This document shows, piece after piece, positions 55,915-64,000 of a stretch of DNA of 64,000 nucleotides. How positions within the stretch are numbered: the first letter of the stretch is position 1; each line of letters starts with the position of its first letter. This DNA comes from Neoceratodus forsteri (lineage: Eukaryota > Chordata > Ceratodontiformes > Ceratodontidae), in the NCBI GenBank assembly GCA_016271365.2, contig CM028131.1, positions 171,186,501 through 171,250,500 on the forward strand. The letters run 5' to 3'. The notes beneath the pieces are model-generated. The model saw only the letters and a program-made list of their open reading frames with translations, was not told where the DNA came from and did no database searches. The position numbers were made by a program, and so were the translations under genes.

Positions 55915-57056
55915 GGGCCTGATTGTCAAAATTCGGTGCAAACCACGCCAAAGCTGGCTTGCGCCAATCGCCAGAGCGCCAAAGACCCTGCGCCTGATTC
56001 TCCATCAGGCACTGACCCAGCGGCAAAGTCCTGTGGTTTGTGGCAACTGTAAGGGTGTGCCAAACAGAGGGAGCACCTAGACAGGTTGCTGCATGCTGTG
56101 GACAGCCATGTGGCAATGTCCCCCAGCAGTGTCTGGTAGTCTATCAGCTCTACAAGCCCTGATCTCCCATTATAATAATTAATAATATTTATAATATAAT
56201 ATTTATATTCCCTAGTAGTCTAGCAGCTCCCCCAAGCTCCAATATTCCATTATAATAAGTAGTAATATTAATAATATAATATTTACATGCCGTGGTGGTC
56301 TAGTGGACTGCCCAGCCCCAATCCACCATTAAAAGAAATGCTGAAATCCCTGGTGGTCTAGTGGACCCCCTTCCCTACAGTGACAGCGAGAATTGGGGCA
56401 AGGAGCCACTAGATCACCAGGAGGGGAATCTGAATTTTATATTTCATTATGGGTAATAGCAGGGATTGGGGCAGGGAGGCCACTAGACCACCAGGGATGG
56501 GGCATATATACATTATTAAAATACTGGCAGCATTGGGGATCAGGACGAGGGGGGCCACTAGATAACCGGGGATGGGGGCATATATACATTATTAAAAACA
56601 CCAGTGGCATTAGGGATCAGGGATGGAGGGCCACTAGACCACCAGGATGGGGTTTTTATGCATTTTGGCTACCAGAACATCAGAGCTGGGGGAGGGGGCT
56701 ACCACAAATTGCCACAAACAGGGCAACTCTCCCAGAGGAGATTTTTCTAAATAGCCCTTTGACCTGCCTTGGATGTTCTAAGGGTACTTAGAATTTCTCC
56801 CTCTGGGAGAGTTATGAGAATCTCACATTGGGGGATATGGCAGCCTGAGTCTGCCATAAGCCCCCTAGGACCATGCCACAGCCCATTATTGGGCGCATGG
56901 GTGGTGCAAGCCCCCATTATAGCAGGCAGCCTGCAGTAGATGCAGGCTGCCATTGAGAATCACTCCCTGCACATCTTTGGGTGCAAGGGGCACTTTGTGC
57001 CATTCTTTGTGGTGCAAGCCCTTTTGCCATGCTGGGAGCTGTGAGAATCGAGCCCC
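55915..57056. mobile_element. Harbinger C, non-autonomous
   Basis: Termini are gggcctgattgtcaaa and, inverted on the right, ggggctcgattctcaca. TTA precedes the left end, but no matching triplet follows the right one. The middle has at least six copies of the ctggtggtctagtgg unit in both orientations (56290-56650). There is no transposase. It ends only about 200 bases before Harbinger D. Confidence 0.65.
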
Positions 57057-57859
57057 ATGTGTTGTTCATCCCCAGAGACTTTCCATGTGACAAGAAGGGT
57101 GATCACACCAGGAATTTTGGATCAAGGTGTTTGTGGCTATTTTCTAGCTTTTCTTGTCTTCTAACTACTTATTTAGAAAACCTTTTGAGTTTATAAATCA
57201 TTTTACTAGGAGTAGTTAAGCCTCTACTGTCTATGTAAGGTATAGTCTTTTTGAATGATAAGGGGCAGGATTCACAAAAGAGATGTGCTGGGTGCAAGTG
57301 AGATGCGCTGATGCAAACAGAAAATGCACCAGGAAGTAATTCACACACAGGGTGGATGAGCAGGCACATTCTAGACACTTTGTGCCAAACCGGATGCATT
57401 GTAGGCACATCAAAATGATATGTAGCGCAAATACAGGGGGCATGCACATGCATACACAGCACAAAGTGATTCACAGTGCTAAACGATGGCACGACGAGAG
57501 AGCAAACCCAGCACAAATACCAAATGCACCATGAAAAGATAAGTATAATAGAAGCTGACTTAAGTGCAAGCCACCTGCAGGTAAGCGGCTGAACAGCAGC
57601 ACCTGCACACTGGCAGAGAGCGTGGGAGAGTGTGAGAGAGAACTAGAGAGAGACAGAGAGACAGACAGCACACCACCACCAGCATCATGGATGCAGCACC
57701 ATTTGCCATGGTCTGTGTACTAATGAGGATGAAGAGACGGGGAGGCGGAAGGCACTGTAGGCAGCATGCCCCCACAGTGGTATCGTCCTAGGCTGTCATT
57801 CAAGTAGCTGATGGATGTGGAGACAGTTAGACTGATACTGCCTGAATAAGGCCAATCTG

Positions 57860-59235
57860 AGGCAGCTCTGTGAGCTGTGCCATGTAGAAATGCAGGCACC
57901 CACTGCACGTGGTCATGACATCTCAGTGGAGACCAAGGTGACAACAGTAATGTGCTTGCTCACCACGGGAACCTTCCAGAGGCCCACTGGGGACACCACT
58001 GGTGTATCACAGGCCTCCACTTCCCGCCTCCTCACACAATCCCTCACTGCACTGCTACTGCATTTTTCAGAAAACATCCAGTTCCCCTGCATGCAGGCAG
58101 AGCAGACAGAAGCCATGCAGGGGTTCTATAGGGTGGCATGCATGCATGCCAAGTGTCATAGGGGCCATAGACTGCACCCATGAGGTAATCCATGCACCAC
58201 CCAGTGAGGAGGCCATTACCTATGTCAATCACAAGGGCTTCCACTCAGTGAACTACCAGGTGGTGTGCAATGCCACAGGGCACATTAGCAATGTCTGCAC
58301 CATGCACCCTGGGAGCACACACGATGCCTTCATCTGGCAGCAGTTGGCCCTCTGCCGGAGGTTCCAGGCAGGGAACATACCAAGTGGCCATCTATTAGGT
58401 GTGTGAGACATGGTAACAGCTGCATGACAGAGTACCACCATCAGGACAGGAGGGTGTGTGTGCGGAGAGCAACATGCACAATGCGCAGGAGGTGCAGGTG
58501 CCATGGCACAGTGGAGGTGTGCAAGGGGACACAGGCAGACACCTGCAGGCACAGGGCAGTACATGAGCAATGCACGGCAGGTGTGGGGCAGTGCCATGGG
58601 GGTGCATGTGTGGCAGAGACATGCACACCACAAGCAGACAGCGGCCCTCAACAGTCACCAGTGTAGGGAGGTAGGTATGTAGGGAAGGGAGAGGCACAGG
58701 CAGTGGTGGATGTCATGCACACACACACCAGTGTGGACTGGATCGGGAACAGGGGGCATGCCACACATGGGACCGATGTACTAATGACCACCCAATCTCC
58801 CCCACAGGTAACGTGGCATACCCACTGAGGCCCTGGCTCCTCACCCCCATCTGATGAACTGGAACAGAGGCAGAAGAGCAGTACAGTGAGGCACACATCG
58901 CTACATGCACCATCATAGAGCACGTCTTCGGCATGTTGAAGATGCATTTCTGGTGTCTTTGTAGGTCTGGTGGTGCCCTACAGTATAGCCCTGAGAAGGC
59001 CTGTGGCATATTCCTGGCCTGTTGTATGCTACACAACATGGTCATAGGCTGTGGAATACCTGTCAAGGCCAGTGAGGGCGACAGTTCCGGGGAGGAGGGT
59101 AGGGGGGGAGAAGAAGCACCACCACAGGACCATGGCACAGAACCTGCAATGGGCCACCGGGACCCACAGCTGGCAGCATGGGCCAGGCAGTACCACAGCA
59201 GGCTGGTGCAGGAGAATTTCAGGAACCGCAGGTGA
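57860..59235 (+). pseudogene. Harbinger D DDE transposase (inactive)
   Basis: Exon 1 covers about 57860-58400 with SVETKVTTVMCLLTTGTFQR, TSRLLTQSLTALLLH, then after a frameshift near 58140 GAIDCTHEVIHAPP (first Asp), HKGFHSVNYQVVCNATG and GSTHDAFIW. The donor after CTATTAG|GTGTGTG and the acceptor ccccacag at 58808 correspond to those of Harbinger A. Exon 2 starts GNVAYPLRPWLLTP, where A has GDSGYP, so the second catalytic Asp is Asn. Two stops follow, then TIIEHVFGMLK (Glu present) and KACGIFLACCMLHNMV, ending at 59235. The family is the same as in A, but the sequence is clearly diverged. Confidence 0.8.
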
Positions 59236-60521
59236 GTATTGGAGGTATGTGTCTGGGAGGTGCACTATGGTGAGAACAGGTAGTCACAGAGTCATGCAGT
59301 GCATGGTGGACACAGGACAGTACCAGAACAGGGGTAGCAGCCAGGAAGAGCACTCCTACAATGGCGCGGTCTGAGGGGGTGATCCTGAAAGCACTGCTGC
59401 TGAAAGAGTGAGTGCACAGAATGGCAGACAGACAGTGGAAGAGCGAAAAGCTATTCTGCTCAGTAAGGGCATGTCCTACACACACCAATGGCAGGACTGC
59501 GAGCACCAGCAGGCCTGTACACAGGGGAGGTGAGTCTAGAACACAGGCCACACAGAAGAGCGAGCACAGGTCAGCCAGAACAGAAGGCCACAGCAGGCAG
59601 AGGCATCGGGCACCAGAGGGGGCCAGCGAAGGCGGCGGCGCTGCTAGGGAACACAGGGATTGGAAGTCCAGACACGGACAGAGGGGCGACATTGGGAGAC
59701 CGCATAACCCCGCAGCCCACAGTAGAGACCAGAGCAATCACAGGACAACAACCCGCACAACATTCCATGTGTGACCATTTGCTTAGTGGCCCTGGCATGC
59801 ACTGCCCCCTGTGAGCTTATTTCCATCGCGACTACATGGACTGCAGCAGCACCACACGTACACAGTGGGCAACCCTCCTCCCTACCTATTGCGGAGTTGC
59901 CCTGCCATAGGCATCCGCACATCCACCGCATCCCTTGCAGTCGACCTTTTGACCCAGGCTCGCATGGCATGGCCACTGCACATCCGTCAGTGGGCTGTCT
60001 GCTTCGTATGCCCCCCCTTTTGAGCTGTCAGCCTCTGCATGGCTTGCTGTTGTCAGTCCCACTGGCTGTGCCCTCACATATACCTCCCTTCTACCCCTGC
60101 AAAATGCGCAGGCCACTCTGCTGTGCATCTCCTGGTCCCTATGGAACTGCTTCCATATACCTCCTCTGCTGTGCCACTCTCATTTCCGTACCCCTGCCCA
60201 TAGACCTCCCAGGCGGTGCTGCCTGCCCGCTTCCCCTGTCCACTCACGGAGTGGGATGTGGCCATTGGCTGCCACTCGGTCCGTGTCACCCTTCCCTTGC
60301 TGCCCTTGCAGCATCAACCATTGCTGCCTCTGCCCTGCGGCACTCGCTATATGAGCGATGCCCTTCCAGACACCTCCTGCTACAGTCGCTGACTCTGCCA
60401 TTCGGCGTTCTGTTCCAGTCACCCATGCGGAGGTCACTGTTCTCCATTCACCGTTTTGGGCCACGCCATTAAGGGGGCACTCTTATCACATAAAACCAAT
60501 GGAAAGGCCAACAGTGGCATG

Positions 60522-60523
<2 letters not shown>

Positions 60524-60568
<45 letters not shown>
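60524..60568. repeat. (CA)n microsatellite
   Basis: A pure CA run in the spacer between the two genes of Harbinger D. The spacer (59236-60900) otherwise lacks supported coding sequence. Confidence 0.95.
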
Positions 60569-60918
60569 GCACACACACAGCCTGCAACATACTTGTACCA
60601 CCATGACCGTATCAGGGATGGTATGGGTCAGTGTGCACTGCAACTGGCACACAGGTACGGCAGACACTAGACCACACTCATCACACCCATGCCACCTGGC
60701 ACAATAGTGGTACACACAGACACATAGGTGGCACTGCACAGGGAGCCCATGGTGGTGGTGCACTGAGGCAGGTGCCTACCACACACACCACCCCAGGCAC
60801 CATCGGCAAGGTGTGCAGGACACAGTGGAGGTATGGGCCCCTGCCGATGGAACGGGGACCAGGACATTACAGGGCAGCACCCTGGACACCACAGACATGT
60901 GGGCAGCCTCTGCCATGA

Positions 60919-62680
60919 CTAGTGGATGCTGTCACGGCACCACCAGCCACAGGGGGTGCAGCCACCAACCCTGCAGGGGTACTGCAATAAGACCATGAAC
61001 ATGTGCTGATTGGTGTTGCGGCCCCACGGGCCACATCTGGGCTGGGGATGCTGGGTGTTGTGCCATGCGGTGATGGCGTCAGCAGCAGAGGGTCCACCTA
61101 ACACAGCTGCTGGGGAGTGTGGGAGGTGCTCCTGGGTGTCCGACTGGACGCCCGATGTCCACGGTGCACAACAGCTGTTGCTGCTGCCTCTGCAGCAGCT
61201 GCAATCCACTCCAATGCTGTGGTCATGCCCACCTGTAAGAGGCATGCCTTGGTCAACATCTGGGCACACCATGCAGCCATTGATTTGTGCTTCAGGACCA
61301 TCACTGTCCTGTGGCTCCTGAACTCCATATGCAGGGCAGCCTACCCTCCACAGTGTCATGCAGGAGGTGGACATAGCCCTCCATGTTGTTGGCAGGTGAA
61401 GGGTCATGGTAACATCACAGATGAGCGGGGGGTGAGACAGCCTGCCCGGGGCATCCATGGGTGGCAGTTGCACCTCTGCAGGCTGCAGCATGGGTGGGCC
61501 TTGGCCATGCTCAGCCACTGCACATCCATGGCTGGTGTCATCACACTTCAGCGGTGCATGAACATGCCACGCAGCATCCTGACCAGACGACCCTGATGGC
61601 CGGGCCACCGCAGCTGGTCCAAATGCAGGGTGCACAGCACCCACTGCTGTGGGCAGCTGTACAGCCACTGCAGCCGTGCCACATATGGCTGGGCCATCAG
61701 TGGTCACCCGCACAGGCACCTGCATGCTGCGAGTCCCACTGTTGGCCAAGTCCCCCATGTGGCATCATCGTCCACGGTGTCATCACTGTACATGCCCTGC
61801 ATGCCAGTGGCAAGCATGAGGAGTGTGTTGGTGATGTCCACTGCATCATCATAGTCATCATCAGGGAATCCAGTCAGACACCCCAGCAATGCATTGTCCA
61901 CACCGGCCAGTGTGCCAGCAATGGCCGAGGGGTCTGATGGGCCCGCCACCACTGGGGCTGTGTCCGGTGGGTCCAATGCGGTGGATGGTCCAGGGATGGC
62001 ACCATCCACAGTGGTGACATCAGCCCTGTTTGACAGGCCTGCATCATCACCGCTTGTGTCACCCAGTGGCATTGCTGGCAGTGGCACCTCACAGGGACCA
62101 CCACAGGCATGGGTAGTGAGGCCCCGCATTGCATGGCATGGGGCAGCTATGCACAGCCGAGACACATGGCACAGCACCTGCGTACACAGTAACACTGCAC
62201 AGCACACTGGGACAGGCATGGCAGCCAGGGCAGACACGGGGCCAGCAATGCCCTGGCTCCACATCTACTTACAGTGCTGCGACGGGCTTCCACCAGTCTG
62301 GATCCCTCCACCTGGGACACCCTGTATGGCAGCCCTGATGATGGTTGCCACAAGCAGCTCCTCATTGGGCTCATGTGGACGTCCGAGGGTGGGCCACCCC
62401 CTGTCTGCCTCAGGGATGCCTCGATGTGGGCCACCTTCTTCTTTGCCCTCCATTGCCCATCATTCCAGTGCTTCCAGCACTCCAGGGTGGTGTGGTTGAA
62501 TGCCCCCACTGGGGTTACATGGTGGTCCACTACCTCCCAGCCCTCTGACTGTGCTGTACAGCTGTCACCCCTGCCAGTCAGGACATCCAGCCATAGGGGG
62601 CATGCCTCAATGAGGTCCTGCTCCTCGTCCTTAGTGAAGTTCATCTGCCATCTACTGGTGGCAATGTTGTCTTCTGACAT
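60919..62680 (-). pseudogene. Harbinger D SANT/Myb-like protein
   Basis: Exon 1 (62680-62273) starts MSEDNIATSRWQMNFTKDEE and encodes a SANT/Myb-like domain: LIEACPLWLDVLTG, EGWEVVDHHVTPVG and TLECWKHWNDGQWRAKKKV. It then shifts frame to EELLVATIIRAAIQGVPGGG, which aligns with the end of exon 1 of SANT gene 2 in Harbinger A. The donor is CACT|GTAAGT. Downstream to about 60919 the minus strand encodes Ser/Pro/Gly/Thr-rich sequence in changing frames with a patch of Asp (DDDYDDAVD). That matches the character of A's second exon, but I cannot set the exon borders. Confidence 0.6.
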
Positions 62681-64000
62681 CGTGGTTTCTGTTGGAGAGT
62701 ACAGACAGACATTAGCCATGCTCAGGTGGGGCCCTTGTGTCCAATCCCAATGGGCATTGGTTGCGGTCTGGCACACCAGCACCTGTCAGCCAGGACCAGT
62801 AGGCTGTGCATGTGTGTGGTTGTGCATGATGAGCTGTGCCAGGTGTGACTGCATCCAGCATGTACATTTCACACCACGGATGGCTGCAGGCCCACAACCA
62901 TACCATCAGTGCCACATGCCGATGGACACATACAGCTGTCAGCCCTGCACACGCACTATGCACATCACGCTGTTGGTGCATGCACATCGGCCATCATGCC
63001 CCCCTCCTAATGGTGCTACCCATGGGGCAATGCGTGGGGTGCCATGTCGCCTGCCAGGTGTCCCTGCACATGGCATGCTGGTGACGAGATGTGCTTAGCT
63101 GGCCCCAGCATGTGGCATTGTGGGAGTGCAACTCATTCTGTACACAAATGGCACTGTGCATCAGAAATACCTGTAGCAGTCCACAGTTTCCACCACCCCT
63201 GGGATGTGCCATGGTGTAGGCAGAGGTTCCCACCATCACAGAGCTACTCCATAGTACCTGCAGTATTACTTGTATGAATAGCTGTGTATTCACGCCCAAG
63301 GCTGTGATTCCTCTCAGTCACCTAATCTCAGTGTGGGATGAGTTGGGAGCATTTATGGCTCAGGGCATGCAAATGAGGTCTGGGGCTGTATTAATGAGAA
63401 GTTAAACAGCTGAGATGCCCCTGCATGTTATTTGAGGCTCATTTGGGTGCATTGTCTGTGAACTGCATAACTGCCATCAGCTCATCTCAATCAGCACGGT
63501 GCATCTGCTGGGTTGGACTCATCCATACATGGCGCATGTCCCACGCATGCGTGTCGCATTCGGCGCATGTACCTGAATAGGGTGCATCAGCCTTGATGCA
63601 CACTGTGCGGATGCACTGTCCATTGTACCCATGGTACATCCCCACATGTGCAAAGCTGTACTGTTGTTCTCATTGCGGCTGTGCAGCTGGTGCCCGTCGT
63701 GTGGTGCAGACTGTCTGCACATTGCACGCCCACCTGTGCGGTGCCCAATGTGCTGCTTTGACGGTGTTGTTCATGGATTGTGCATTATGGACGTGTGCAC
63801 GATGGTGTGCTGATGCGCATCACGGACACTCTGTGTGATCATGCTTGCCACATGTAAGATGGTGGCAGCGTGCGCATCACGCATACCGACCCGGATGTGA
63901 CCCCTGCCACACCTTGGCAGTATGCATTGCACATGCGCCACTGGGTGCTTGCGGGACCAATCACACTTCATGACATGGTGCGCAGTGCACTGCACTTGGC
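62681..64000. other. Harbinger D subterminal region
   Basis: No gene is supported. The stretch 63530-63960 holds many gcgca/tgcgc motifs in both orientations, a likely binding array for transposition proteins. Confidence 0.45.

Larger units (their letters stand above)
57262..64000. mobile_element. Harbinger D, autonomous-type, right end beyond the window
   Basis: The left end ggggcaggattcacaaaa follows TAA, the preferred Harbinger target. Inside are a plus-strand transposase (57.86-59.24 kb) and a minus-strand SANT-like gene (60.9-62.7 kb). The last 500 bases are rich in gcgca-type motifs like those under the ends of Harbinger A, so the right terminus is probably just past 64000. Compared with A, orientation is reversed. 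No counterpart of A's SANT gene 1 is visible within the window. Confidence 0.8.

Noticed and set aside
56393..56791. Open frame with repeated GxxRPLDHQGW-type residues
   Set aside because: It is the translation of the ctggtggtctagtgg minisatellite in Harbinger C, so it is not a gene.
59219..60472. Several overlapping frames of 110-230 codons in Harbinger D spacer
   Set aside because: GC-rich stop-poor sequence with no motif, and frames on both strands are equally long.

Overview
The window looks like intergenic DNA from a repeat-rich, non-mammalian vertebrate with a large genome. An amphibian, lungfish, coelacanth or reptile would fit; the sequence alone does not decide. I found no host protein-coding gene, rRNA, tRNA gene or CRISPR array. 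Nearly all recognisable coding sequence belongs to transposable elements of at least five kinds: CR1/L2-type LINEs, a DIRS retrotransposon, PIF/Harbinger DNA transposons, a Maverick/Polinton, and a tRNA-derived SINE. Microsatellites and hairpin (foldback) elements fill much of the rest.

Layout. 1-5.25 kb: anonymous sequence, a GC-rich repeat, then plus-strand LINE A. Its endonuclease ORF begins with a hydrophobic leader ending in a 2A-like NPGP motif. 5.66-11.33 kb: a nearly full-length DIRS element with inverted terminal repeats, an internal complementary region that joins the complements of both ends, and broken gag, RT/RNase H and tyrosine recombinase. 11.4-13.5 kb: a second copy of the GC-rich repeat, an unrecognised minus-strand ORF and a palindromic transposon-like end. 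13.49-20.46 kb: Harbinger A, bounded by matching ends and an ATA duplication, with three genes: two different SANT/Myb-like proteins and a DDE transposase. One SANT gene appears intact across three exons. 21.0-24.8 kb: minus-strand LINE B inside a pair of 29-bp inverted repeats, followed by a 168-bp palindrome. 26-29.5 kb: an L2-like 3' fragment and CR1 element C on the minus strand.

31.21-48.77 kb: a 17.56-kb Maverick/Polinton with roughly 0.95-kb terminal inverted repeats and a perfect 6-bp target duplication (AACCTT). On the minus strand it carries a broken protein-primed DNA polymerase B and a packaging-type ATPase. On the plus strand is a cluster of small, partly tandemly duplicated genes of unknown function. 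I see no integrase, capsid or protease gene. A CR1 element (33.1-36.5 kb) and a non-autonomous Harbinger (46.18-47.54 kb, Harbinger B) inserted into it later.

48.8-64 kb: arrays of a roughly 65-bp unit with the core ccactggaccaccagg, hairpin elements, a 5'-truncated L2 (53.5-55.2 kb), a tRNA-derived SINE, non-autonomous Harbinger C, and Harbinger D, which runs off the right edge with a transposase and a SANT-like gene.

How the parts relate. Element coding regions are mostly decayed by frameshifts, stops and lost catalytic residues. The nesting gives a relative order: the Maverick came first, then CR1 and Harbinger B landed in it. Harbinger B shares a long right end with Harbinger A, so A-type transposase probably moved it. 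The most interesting items are the capsid-less Maverick with its duplicated helical-protein genes, the three-gene Harbinger, the dispersed 65-bp unit, and two LINE signals seen in more than one copy: the 2A-like leader and a 3'-end hairpin.
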